A DNA stretch of 33,961 nucleotides, from the NCBI RefSeq assembly GCF_900541605.1, contig NZ_UQKJ01000008.1:1-33961 (forward strand), in the 5' to 3' direction. The stretch comes from an uncultured Dialister sp. GTDB lineage: Bacteria; Bacillota; Negativicutes; Veillonellales; Dialisteraceae. The notes beneath the pieces are model-generated. The model worked only from the letters and a program-made list of their open reading frames with translations, did not search any database and was not told the origin of the DNA. Positions within the stretch are counted from its first letter, which is position 1; the number at the start of each line of letters is the position of its first letter. Of the stretch, positions 24,992 to 31,904 are shown in pieces. The position numbers and the translations under genes are program-made.

Positions 24992-25019
24992 GAGTTGAGA
25001 TTTGAGAGTTGAGAATTGA
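24992..25019. repeat. Heptamer array, GAGTTGA type
   Basis: Four units GAGTTGA, GATTTGA, GAGTTGA, GAATTGA follow the ogt gene. Single or double copies of the same heptamer follow several other genes (about 26435, 27502 and, on the minus strand, 11613-11635 and 29576-29583). Beyond it, 25023-25200 holds further modules: a GCGGC-tcc-GCCGC hairpin, 'gtcatatggataagcg', and a CTCAAGG/CTAAAGG heptamer stretch with inverted flanks. Confidence 0.8.
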
Positions 25020-25227
25020 GGTCCAGCGGCTCCGCCGCAGGTGTCATATGGATAAGCGAGGTGCGTACGTGTGGGCGCACGCCACCCAGCCACAGGGCCT
25101 GACGAGCTCAAGGCTAAAGGCTCAATGCCCCACACGTTCGCACAATGCTTAGCCACATTCCTCCCCATTCGAGCGTATACCCGGCCATGCAACCCATTCC
25201 ATTTAGAAAGGAACTTCTCAAAAAATA

Positions 25228-26424
25228 ATGAACAAGAAATACCTCTATTTACTGGCAGCAGGCCATTTGTCCAACGATATCAACGCCGGTTCCCTGCCGG
25301 CGCTGCTGCCATTTTTTGTGAATCTCTACGGCATGGACTACACCGCCGCTGCAGGGCTCATGTTTGCCTCCTCCTTCCTGAGCTCCATTATCCAGCCCCT
25401 TTTCGGCTGGCTGGCGGATAAGGGCCCACGGCAGTGGTTCATGGCACTGGGTATTTTCTTTACAGGTACTTCCCTGGCATTGACCGGCTTTGTGACAAAC
25501 TACTGGCTCATATTCACAGCCATCACCATCATGGGCATTGCTTCCGCCATTTTCCACCCGGAAGCCGCCCGCTGCGTAAATGGCGTATCCCAGGGAAACC
25601 GGGGAGAAGGAATGAGTATCTTCAGCGTCGGCGGCAATGCAGGTTTTGGCTTCGGTCCCCTGCTTTCCGTATTTCTTGTCACCACCTTCGGTATGCATGG
25701 ACTGGCCTTTTATGGCATCAGCGCCATCTGCATGAGCTTCCTTTTCCTTCTGGCATCACCCCACCTCCGCTGGGCCATTGAAGAAAGCACCATAAAGGCA
25801 GAAAAATTGGCCAGCACCGATGGAAGCCGGATCAAAAACAAGAGGCTCGAAGAAAACGACTGGTCCGCCTTTGGCCGGCTCTTCGCGGTTATTCTTTTCC
25901 GGGCCGCTGTGTATACCGGATTTTCCAGCTTCCTTCCCCTCTTCTGCATCTGCGCCCTGGGTACCAGTGAAGCCACAGGGTCCCTCACCCTCTCCATTGT
26001 CAGTATTGCCGGTGTAGCGGCGACCCTGGTGGGCGGCTGGTTTGCAGACCACCAGGGATACCGGAAGACCCTTCGCATCTGCCATGTCCTCCTTGTTCCA
26101 TTCCTGGCCGTGGTGGCTTTCTCCGGCAGCATTTACGCCGTATACGCCATGCTCATCCCCCTTTCCATCGCCATGCTGGCTCCCTATTCCTCCTTCGTCG
26201 TTTTGGGGCAGGAATACCTGGCCAGAAATGTGGGTTTCGCCTCCGGTGTTACCCTGGGCATTTCCATGAGCGTCGGCGGTATTACCGCACCGATGCTGGG
26301 CCGTTTCGCCGATATCTACGGCATCACCGCCGTCATGGCCCTTCTTGTTCTCCTGTCCGCCATCTGCGCCGGAGCTACGTTCCTGCTGCCATCGAAAAAG
26401 ATGGATAGAAATGGAGTAAAATAA
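25228..26424 (+). CDS. MFS exporter, fosmidomycin-resistance (Fsr) family
   Basis: The 398-residue protein has about 12 hydrophobic segments in two halves with a charged central loop (about 180-215), and the MFS motif GWLADKGPRQ between helices 2 and 3. The start LAAGHLSNDINAGSLPALLPFF closely resembles Fsr-type exporters, which have HxxND in helix 1. Members export fosmidomycin and other compounds; the natural substrate is unknown. The ribosome binding site is poor: AAAGGA lies about 15 nt before the ATG, but no nearer in-frame start exists. It appears to be transcribed alone, with repeats on both sides. Confidence 0.85.
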   Translation: MNKKYLYLLAAGHLSNDINAGSLPALLPFFVNLYGMDYTAAAGLMFASSFLSSIIQPLFGWLADKGPRQWFMALGIFFTGTSLALTGFVTNYWLIFTAITIMGIASAIFHPEAARCVNGVSQGNRGEGMSIFSVGGNAGFGFGPLLSVFLVTTFGMHGLAFYGISAICMSFLFLLASPHLRWAIEESTIKAEKLASTDGSRIKNKRLEENDWSAFGRLFAVILFRAAVYTGFSSFLPLFCICALGTSEATGSLTLSIVSIAGVAATLVGGWFADHQGYRKTLRICHVLLVPFLAVVAFSGSIYAVYAMLIPLSIAMLAPYSSFVVLGQEYLARNVGFASGVTLGISMSVGGITAPMLGRFADIYGITAVMALLVLLSAICAGATFLLPSKKMDRNGVK

Positions 26425-26478
26425 GGAGAAATAGAGTTGAGATGTGAAAGCCCCGTCCAGCGGAGCTGATAAGATCCA

Positions 26479-26702
26479 GGGAAACACTGATTAATTCGCA
26501 GAGTCAGATTTCATAAGGATTTTTATGCACTGCTTCGTCATAGCTCGGCCAAGAATAAAAGGAAGGCCGATCAACTTATCTTGGCTCAGCAGTCCTATGC
26601 AGGACTGCTGCCTTAAATAGCTCGCTATTTGGGTCGAGTTATTCCTCGCATTGCATAAAAATCCAAGAATAAAATCTGACAACGATTTAATCAGTGCTTC
26701 CC
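26479..26702. mobile_element. MITE-like palindromic element, copy 2, long form (224 bp)
   Basis: Ends (GGGAAACACTGATTAA and TTAATCAGTGCTTCCC) and internal arms match copies 1 and 3, but the centre carries an extra 63 bp containing two hairpins (GGCCAAGA with TCTTGGC, and AGCAGTCC with GGACTGCT). The flanks are CA on both sides rather than TA. It fills much of the 439-nt gap 26425-26863 between the MFS gene and the alkA-like gene; the remainder is short repeat modules and no gene. Confidence 0.82.
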
Positions 26703-26863
26703 CAGGTCTTGAGCGGCTTCTCCGCAAACAATCCCCCTGCGTCGGCGCATCTATCTGCCAAGGCTCAAAGCCCTTCACATGCCACTCCGCCACATATCCA
26801 TCGCAGCCCCCCTGTTCTCCCAAGTCCAGCAATTGAATTTCTCTATGCAAGGAGGTATATTCC

Positions 26864-27505
26864 ATGTATTTCGAATACGGTGAAAAAGAAACGGACTATC
26901 TCAAGTCCAGGGATAAAAAACTGGGAGAAGCCATAGACCGCATCGGTCATATATACCGCAAAGCGGACCCGGACCTTTTTTCCTCTGTCATTCATCATAT
27001 CATAGGGCAGCAGATTTCTACGGCCGCCCAGGAAACTATATGGAAAAGGCTCACCCATAAGGTGGGCATCGTCAATGCGGATACTCTGCTCTCCATGAGC
27101 CGGGAAGACCTGCAGTCCATTGGCACCACCTTCAAAAAGGTGGACTACATGAGGGACTTTGCGGAAAAGGTAAAAACCGGCACTTTTGACATGGATGCCC
27201 TGAAATCCATGACCGATGAAGAGGTCATCAGGCAGCTCTCTTCCCTGAAGGGTCTCGGTCAATGGACCGCCGAAATGATCATGACCTTTTCCATGCAGCG
27301 CCCTGACATTGTAAGGTGCGGAGACCTGGCCATCCACCGGGGCATGCGCATGCTCTACAGGCACCGGAAAATCGATGCGGTGACATTCAGGCGGTACCGG
27401 AAACGGTACTCCCCCTATGGTTCCGTGGCCAGCCTCTACCTCTGGGCCATAGCCGGCGGCGCCATCCCTGGACTTACCGACCCGGCGCCGAAAAGAAAGA
27501 GTTGA
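26864..27505 (+). CDS. DNA-3-methyladenine glycosylase, AlkA-like HhH-GPD family
   Basis: The 213-residue protein has the HhH-GPD core: IIGQQISTAAQ (about 46-56), the helix-hairpin-helix LKGLGQWTAEMIM (128-140) and the catalytic Asp154 in RCGDLAIHRG. It lacks the N-terminal TBP-like domain of E. coli AlkA, as is common in bacterial homologues. It excises alkylated purines to start base excision repair and, with ogt nearby, gives two alkylation repair genes on the same strand. GGAGG lies 8 nt before the ATG. The TGA stop codon is part of a GAGTTGA heptamer. Confidence 0.9.
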   Translation: MYFEYGEKETDYLKSRDKKLGEAIDRIGHIYRKADPDLFSSVIHHIIGQQISTAAQETIWKRLTHKVGIVNADTLLSMSREDLQSIGTTFKKVDYMRDFAEKVKTGTFDMDALKSMTDEEVIRQLSSLKGLGQWTAEMIMTFSMQRPDIVRCGDLAIHRGMRMLYRHRKIDAVTFRRYRKRYSPYGSVASLYLWAIAGGAIPGLTDPAPKRKS

Positions 27506-27544
27506 GATGTTAAAGAACTCTGAATTCCCATATCCTGAAAACAT

Positions 27545-27596
27545 AAAACTCCCTGTACATCAGGAATGGTCTCATTCCCACTGTACAGGGAGTTTT
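27545..27596. terminator. Bidirectional terminator between alkA-like and DUF5131 units
   Basis: A perfect 15-bp stem (AAAACTCCCTGTACA at 27545-27559, complement at 27582-27596) encloses an inner hairpin (GGAATG, CATTCC). A T run follows on the plus strand and an A run precedes it, so it can end both the alkA-like transcript and the converging minus-strand transcript. Confidence 0.92.
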
Positions 27597-27610
27597 TTGA
27601 TTGTGCTGCC

Positions 27611-27712
27611 TCAAAACAGGGGCCTGCATTTCCCGCAATGGCTGCATCCGTTGCAGATGCGCCGGCTCCCGCAGTGGCTGCAGTTCGGTCCGTCGTATTT
27701 GGGCTTATACAT
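27611..27712 (-). CDS. Cys-rich CxxC miniprotein (33 aa), unrecognised
   Basis: The ATG at 27712 lies 6 nt after a perfect AGGAGG. The product has six cysteines in three evenly spaced CxxC pairs, C11-C14, C20-C23 and C26-C29, with the motif CSHCG twice, and is otherwise basic and Gly-rich. That pattern suggests metal binding, such as a small zinc knuckle or Fe-S carrier. It begins 78 nt after the DUF5131 stop codon and stops just before the shared terminator, so it is probably the last gene of that transcript. I do not know a matching family. The strong ribosome binding site, patterned cysteines and terminator argue for a real gene. Confidence 0.68.
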   Translation of the reverse strand: MYKPKYDGPNCSHCGSRRICNGCSHCGKCRPLF

Positions 27713-27790
27713 ATCCTCCTCCGGCACAGGAAATCCCAGGTCCGTCTGCAGATGAAAACGGGGCAGATGGCCAAAATTGAGCCCGCTTTT

Positions 27791-28489
27791 TCAGGCCTGC
27801 CAGGACTGGAAAAGCTTATTGGGGATCCGGTAATGGCGTCCATCCTTTACGAAGTGGGTGCCGGTTTCTATGAAAGAAAAGGGTACATGGGCTGAAAGGC
27901 ATTCATCGTGCAGTGCCTTCACCCACTCGTAGTGACAGGGACGGGCGCCGCCATAATTTTCCCCACCGCATTTGACCTGCTCAATCTGTCCCCCTTCCAG
28001 ATAGGGAGCCAGGGAAACGGGCCCTATGAAAGGCGCGCACATGACGCCCTTATGCCTGGCAGGGATATCAAGAAGAATGGGCATCCTTCTGTCTGCCATG
28101 GCCTGGTTTTCACAGGTTACATTGATCCACACATTGTCCCATCCATCACCCCAGTCTGACGGTAAATGATCCCGAATCCGCTCCGGCCGCTTGGTGAGGA
28201 GAAAAAAAGCCACATCCCGCCGCTGGTACATCATATCCCACACCGCTTCCCGCCAGGGGTCCGCCTCGGGAAGGAAGAAATCGGAAGTCATGCAGACCCG
28301 GATAAGCTCCCCCGACTGGACCCGGTACTGCCCAGTATGGGTCCGCTGGAGGGGATAGTCGAAATTCTTCGTCCGATAAATCCGACTCCCCCTCTGCCCC
28401 CGCTTTTCGTCCAGAAAATACATATAGCAGTTCTCACAGCCCGGACTTACGCGATGGCACCCATGCCAGGGATTCCAGATATCATGCAT
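27791..28489 (-). CDS. DUF5131 (phage Gp37/Gp68-like) family protein
   Basis: The 232-residue protein starts MHDIWNPWHGCHRVSPGCENCY, the hallmark of DUF5131, with cysteines at 11, 18 and 21 (C-x6-C-x2-C), which may hold a metal or Fe-S cluster. Later family blocks are FFLLTKRPERI, WDNVWINVTCENQ and MCAPFIGPVSL, and a closing CGGENYGGARPCHYEW. The molecular function is not established as far as I know; members occur in phages and bacteria. AAGG lies 8 nt before the ATG at 28489; the frame extends upstream but only through repeat sequence. No other phage genes are nearby. Confidence 0.85.
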   Translation of the reverse strand: MHDIWNPWHGCHRVSPGCENCYMYFLDEKRGQRGSRIYRTKNFDYPLQRTHTGQYRVQSGELIRVCMTSDFFLPEADPWREAVWDMMYQRRDVAFFLLTKRPERIRDHLPSDWGDGWDNVWINVTCENQAMADRRMPILLDIPARHKGVMCAPFIGPVSLAPYLEGGQIEQVKCGGENYGGARPCHYEWVKALHDECLSAHVPFSFIETGTHFVKDGRHYRIPNKLFQSWQA

Positions 28490-28647
28490 GATTCGTACCT
28501 TCTTCCTGAATGATGGACTTGGGCGTTCGGTTCCAGCGCCTTCGCCGCAGGTGTCATGTGGCTGAGCGGCGTGCGAACAGACGGGGGGCATCCAGCTGTT
28601 AGCTTCTAGCAGCCAGGAAAGCCAGTCAGGCCCCATCCATCCGCACG
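28490..28647. repeat. Short modular intergenic repeat between the 205-aa gene and DUF5131 gene
   Basis: It contains 'gccttcgccgcaggtgtcatgtggctgagcg', 'gtgcgaacagacggggggc' and a TAGCTTC/TAGCAGC stretch, the same module order as in the element at 21218-21480. The stop codon of the upstream 205-residue gene lies inside an inverted copy of the 'gtggctgag' module. Confidence 0.6.
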
Positions 28648-29253
28648 TCACTCAGCTACAGGCACAGGACGCCCTCCGGCAGCCGGCCAGCCATCTGTCC
28701 GGGGCCCAGGCTTTTTACTCTGCAGCACCAGTTTCCCTGCCGCCACTTTATCCATGAATCCTCGAATCGGCATGAGTCCATCGATCACCATGCCGCCGAT
28801 ATTCACATAGCTCACATAGGCCTGGTGGGCACCGGGACAGGGAACGGGGCACTGGTCAACTTTGATGATCCGTCCCCCATCGTCCACATAGACTTCTCCC
28901 TTCCGGGGGAAAGGATGCACCACCACCGACTCCCAGGGCGCCATATTTCCTGTCTCTTCATCATAGCAGTACACCGGGAGTCCTTTCCGCTTCATGTACT
29001 TCATGGTCTCCACAAGGCCTGCCGTGAACTCCGTGCCGCTGCCTACCACCATGCGGATATGGCTGTCGATATACCACCGGGCACTGGTGGGGTACAGCAC
29101 CTTCAGGGGCATGAAAAACTGCCGGTCTTTGTACCGGTCCTGCAGGGTGCCCAGAAGGGACACCAGTTCCTGCCGTGTCCGCTGCCGCTGCAGCTTCCGA
29201 CTCCAATCGGTGTACCAGAAAAACATGCCCTTCCATTCCTTCTCCATCTCCAT
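28648..29253 (-). CDS. Unrecognised cytoplasmic protein (about 200 aa)
   Basis: I do not recognise a family. The protein has no signal peptide or membrane segment. Its N-terminus is charged (EKEWKGMFFWYTDWSRKLQ), the middle contains WYIDSHIRMVVGSGTEF and a Tyr-rich PVYCYDEETGN segment, and the late CPVPCPG holds two cysteines. The frame begins at 29265, but the GGAGGAGG box lies within it, favouring starts at 29253 or 29247. A MITE ends 4 nt before the 29265 ATG, and a near-consensus promoter lies beyond the MITE. The last residues (GRPVPVAE) overlap an intergenic repeat module, so the C-terminus may have been altered by repeat insertion. Confidence 0.65.
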   Translation of the reverse strand: MEMEKEWKGMFFWYTDWSRKLQRQRTRQELVSLLGTLQDRYKDRQFFMPLKVLYPTSARWYIDSHIRMVVGSGTEFTAGLVETMKYMKRKGLPVYCYDEETGNMAPWESVVVHPFPRKGEVYVDDGGRIIKVDQCPVPCPGAHQAYVSYVNIGGMVIDGLMPIRGFMDKVAAGKLVLQSKKPGPRTDGWPAAGGRPVPVAE

Positions 29254-29268
29254 GGCCTCCTCCATTTA

Positions 29269-29429
29269 GGGAAGCGCTGATTAATTCGCAGAGTCAGATT
29301 TCATAAGAATTTTTATGCACTGCTTCGTCATAGCTCTCCTTAAATAGCTCGCTATTCGCGTCGAGCTATTCCTCGCATTGCATAAAAATCCAAGAATGAA
29401 ATCTGACAACGATTTAATCAGTGCTTCCC
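29269..29429. mobile_element. MITE-like palindromic element, copy 3 (161 bp)
   Basis: Terminal inverted repeat GGGAAGCGCTGATTAA with TTAATCAGTGCTTCCC, flanked on both sides by TA (29267-29268 and 29430-29431), and the same length as copy 1. It lies between a promoter (29453-29481) and the start of the 205-residue gene, so it would be transcribed as a long hairpin in that leader. Confidence 0.87.
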
Positions 29430-29436
29430 TAGAAAA

Positions 29437-29481
29437 CGTAAGTTCTATATGGATTATACCATAGCCCGTACGTTCTATCAA
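29437..29481 (-). promoter_or_regulatory. Near-consensus promoter with 11-bp direct repeats, upstream of MITE copy 3
   Basis: The minus strand reads TTGATA (29481-29476), a 17-nt spacer and TATAAT (29458-29453). Two direct repeats, TAGAACGTACG (29477-29467) and TAGAACTTACG (29447-29437), lie 30 nt apart and bracket the -10 box, a spacing of about three helical turns that suits a repressor site. Confidence 0.7.
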
Positions 29482-29546
29482 ACAGATATTCTTATTAAAA
29501 ATGTATGGGAATATCGAATCTCCTTCCTACCATTTTTACTATAAAA

Positions 29547-29573
29547 AAGAGAGCCTCAACTCGGGGCTCTCTT
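29547..29573 (-). terminator. Terminator of the 58-residue gene
   Basis: A 9-bp stem (AAGAGAGCC at 29547-29555, complement at 29565-29573) followed by six T on the minus strand, 16 nt past the stop codon of the small gene. Confidence 0.85.
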
Positions 29574-29588
29574 CACTCAACTCTTTAT

Positions 29589-29765
29589 TTACCTGTCGGA
29601 ATCGCTGGGGATATCGGACGGTTTATTCTTGAAAACTTCCTCTTCCGTTTCCAGGATCTTCCCTGCTTTATAGGCAGCGGCGGGGCTGTCCTTTTTCAGT
29701 TCTTTCACACCCTCTTTGATTTCTTCGTCAATGACTGCTCCTTCTTTATCGAATTTCTTCTCCAT
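29589..29765 (-). CDS. Small charged protein (58 aa), unrecognised
   Basis: AGGAGG lies 8 nt before the ATG at 29765. The product is soluble, highly charged and rich in Lys and Glu (KKFDKEGAVIDEEIKEGVK near the start, KILETEEEVFKNKPSDIP near the end), with helical character and a Ser/Asp-rich tail. It has no cysteines, signal or membrane segment. It is a complete single-gene unit with a near-perfect promoter (29817-29845) and a strong terminator (29547-29573), which argues for an expressed and possibly stress-related protein; that role is a guess. No family is recognised. Confidence 0.75.
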   Translation of the reverse strand: MEKKFDKEGAVIDEEIKEGVKELKKDSPAAAYKAGKILETEEEVFKNKPSDIPSDSDR

Positions 29766-29816
29766 GATAAAGACCTCCTTTTCAAAGACTGCGGAAGGCT
29801 TTCACCTTCTATCTAT

Positions 29817-29845
29817 ATTATAATCTTTTCCTATTCCTTTGTTAA
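29817..29845 (-). promoter_or_regulatory. Promoter of the 58-residue gene
   Basis: The minus strand reads TTAACA (29845-29840), a 17-nt spacer and TATAAT (29822-29817). The roughly 45-nt leader contains a small hairpin (GAAGG, CCTTC) before the ribosome binding site. Confidence 0.8.
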
Positions 29846-29940
29846 GGGGGACGTTTGTGGCAGAGAGTTGTGTAAACGTGCGTGGGCTTCCAGCTGCCAG
29901 GAAAGCCGGAAAGCAGCTTTGCGGTAAATACATTCCTAAG

Positions 29941-30015
29941 CCTGCTTCGCAGGTCCCGCCTCTACGAGGCGGATCCATCCCCCGCCCTTCGGGCTGCCCC
30001 CTTCTCTAAGGGGGC
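29941..30015. repeat. Cluster of four consecutive short hairpins
   Basis: The 355-nt gap 29846-30201 has no gene. Within it four perfect stem-loops follow one another: CCTGC-ttc-GCAGG (29941-29953), CCGCCTC-tac-GAGGCGG (29956-29972), GCCC-ttc-GGGC (29984-29994) and GCCCCCTT-ctct-AAGGGGGC (29996-30015). A related but decayed series lies at about 11440-11520. Flanking sequence shows the usual modules, including a TAGAAGC heptamer stretch near 30085-30105. Confidence 0.75.
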
Positions 30016-30201
30016 ACCTGCTTACCAGAAACCGCGACAGAAAGGTTAAGGAAGTGCCGCAGGCGAATCAGCTTCCCTGAATGCTAACAGCTAGAAGCTA
30101 GAAGCCCACGCCCGTTCACACCTCACTTGGCCACACGAAACCTGGCCCGCAGGGCCTATACACCTGACCACCAGCTACTGATTCGCCTGCGGCGAATCCC
30201 C

Positions 30202-30828
30202 TCAGCTCCCCGATTTCATTCCTTTCAGATGGTCCGTGGAGTTCAGCATGTAGAGCACATTCATATCTCCCGGGTATACCTGGATGGCAGAGATGCAGGC
30301 GTTGGAGAGAGCGAGGTTCCAGCACCGGGACAGGGGGATGTGGATCATGGAACAGATGATGGTCCGGAGGGCTGCTCCGTGGCACACAATGGTCCAGGTC
30401 TTATTATCTCCCCGGCCGATGATGTCATGCACCGCTTCCATGCACCGTTTCCGGCAGTCCTCGAAGGATTCCCCATGGGGCAGCTGGAGGTCACCGGCGT
30501 CGTGGTACATGGCTTCGATCATGCCGGGCCAGATGGCTTCGATTTCGTCGTAGGTCTTTCCTTCCCAGTCGCCAAAGGAAAGTTCCTTCAGCCGGTCATC
30601 CTTTTCCAAAGGAAGGTGGCGGATATCCGCGATACCCTCCGCCGTTTTGGATGCCCGGATGAGGGGGCTCGTAATGACCCCATCCAGGGGGACATCTTTG
30701 AACCACAGGGCTGTCTGCTTCGCCTGGGCCAGTCCCAGGTCAGACAGGGCCACGTCGGTTCTTCCCTGGTACCGGCCGCTGCTGTTCCACACGGTCTGTC
30801 CGTGGCGCACGAGATAAAGTGTAATCAT
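30202..30828 (-). CDS. Histidine phosphatase, probable alpha-ribazole phosphatase CobC
   Basis: The 208-residue phosphoglycerate mutase-like protein starts MITLYLVRHGQTVWN with the RHG motif (8-10), and contains GRTDVALSDLGLAQA, the LKELSFGDWEGKTYDEI block with its catalytic Glu region, and a late VCHGAALRTII with the second catalytic His. In the cobalamin pathway CobC removes the phosphate from alpha-ribazole phosphate or adenosylcobalamin phosphate. Placement as last gene of a cobS-pduX-cobD series supports this over a glycolytic role. The ATG at 30828 overlaps the cobD TGA (ATGA); a start at 30837 is possible but has its AAAGG only 1 nt away. Confidence 0.85.
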   Translation of the reverse strand: MITLYLVRHGQTVWNSSGRYQGRTDVALSDLGLAQAKQTALWFKDVPLDGVITSPLIRASKTAEGIADIRHLPLEKDDRLKELSFGDWEGKTYDEIEAIWPGMIEAMYHDAGDLQLPHGESFEDCRKRCMEAVHDIIGRGDNKTWTIVCHGAALRTIICSMIHIPLSRCWNLALSNACISAIQVYPGDMNVLYMLNSTDHLKGMKSGS

Positions 30829-31904
30829 TCTTTCCATACCTTTCGTAAAGAACGAAGGAGCCGTTCATTTTCTTCATGGGTCCTCACGGCGAGGCGGAAG
30901 AAGCTGTTATCCAGGCCTTCGTAGTTCCCGCACTGCCGGATGAAGATATCCTCCGGCAGGAGCAGCTTCTGCAGGTCTCCTGCGTCCTTCCCCTTTCCCG
31001 TGATCCGGAGGAGAAGGAAATTGATGGTACTGGGATAAACCGTAAGGCCCGGCAGCGTTTTCAGTCCCCCTGCCAGCCATTCCCGTTCTGTTTTTACAAA
31101 GGCCCGGGACCGGTGGATGTAGTCCCTGTCCCCGGCAGCCTCGGTCATATAGAGCTGGGCCGGGCCATTCACATTCCAGGGAATCAGGGCATCGTTCAGT
31201 TTCCCTGCCATCTTCGGATCTGCGAAGGAGCAGCCGATGCGGAGCCCCGGCACCGCATAGAACTTCGTCAGGGACATCATGACCACCAGGTTCGGATATT
31301 TCCTGCACTCCTGGCGGTAGGAGCAGGCATCGCCGGCGAAGTCGATGAAAGATTCGTCAATCACCACGAGGCTCTCCGTTTCCTGCGCCCGGTCCATGAT
31401 GCATTGGAATTCCTCCCGGTGGAGGAGCCGGCCATCGGGGTTATTCGGATTTCCCAGGTAAATCAGGGAATGGGAACCCATTTTTTCTTTGATTTCCCGG
31501 AGGGGAAGGTTGAAATGGTCCTCCACCGGAAGGAGGAAGCTCACCACTTCCGCTCCCGCTGCTTCGGCGGAGAGCCGGTATTCGCTGAACGCCGGCGCCG
31601 GCACCAGCACCCGGGCGGGCTTTGTGATGCGAAGGAGGGTATACATGAGCTCCGTGGCTCCGTTGCCCAGGGAAATGGTGTCTTTATCCATGCCATAGGC
31701 CTTCGACAGCGCTTCTTTCACATCCCGTTCTTCCACGTCCGGGTACCGGAGGGTCTCCACTTCCCAATAACGTGTAAGAGCCTTTCTTCCGGCGGGAGAA
31801 AGGCCAAGGGGATTGATATTGATGCTGAAATCGAGGATTTTATTCCGTTCTTCCGGGGAAAAACCGAATACGTCTCCCCCGTGTCTAGAGCTTTTCAAAG
31901 TCAT
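30825..31904 (-). CDS. L-threonine-O-3-phosphate decarboxylase
   Basis: CobD makes (R)-1-aminopropan-2-ol O-phosphate, the linker of the cobalamin nucleotide loop. The 359-residue protein is a class I/II aminotransferase-fold PLP enzyme: HGGDVFGFS and DFSININPLG near the start, LGNGATELMY, YLGNPNNPDG, VIDESFIDFAGD (Asp183) and SLTKFYAVPGLRIG, where Lys214 should bind PLP. The HGGD start and DFSxNxNPLG separate CobD from histidinol-phosphate aminotransferase. It overlaps pduX by 20 nt and cobC by 4 nt. Confidence 0.92.
   Translation of the reverse strand: MTLKSSRHGGDVFGFSPEERNKILDFSININPLGLSPAGRKALTRYWEVETLRYPDVEERDVKEALSKAYGMDKDTISLGNGATELMYTLLRITKPARVLVPAPAFSEYRLSAEAAGAEVVSFLLPVEDHFNLPLREIKEKMGSHSLIYLGNPNNPDGRLLHREEFQCIMDRAQETESLVVIDESFIDFAGDACSYRQECRKYPNLVVMMSLTKFYAVPGLRIGCSFADPKMAGKLNDALIPWNVNGPAQLYMTEAAGDRDYIHRSRAFVKTEREWLAGGLKTLPGLTVYPSTINFLLLRITGKGKDAGDLQKLLLPEDIFIRQCGNYEGLDNSFFRLAVRTHEENERLLRSLRKVWKE

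Noticed and set aside
26491..26865. 124-codon minus-strand frame in MITE copy 2
   Set aside because: The frame follows the palindrome and flanking repeats, has no good ribosome binding site and is not preserved at its N-terminus in other copies; kept only as a note on frame preservation.
27436..27843. 135-codon minus-strand frame over the terminator
   Set aside because: It reads through a strong terminator and in another frame over the Cys-rich miniprotein, which has the better ribosome binding site and amino acid pattern.
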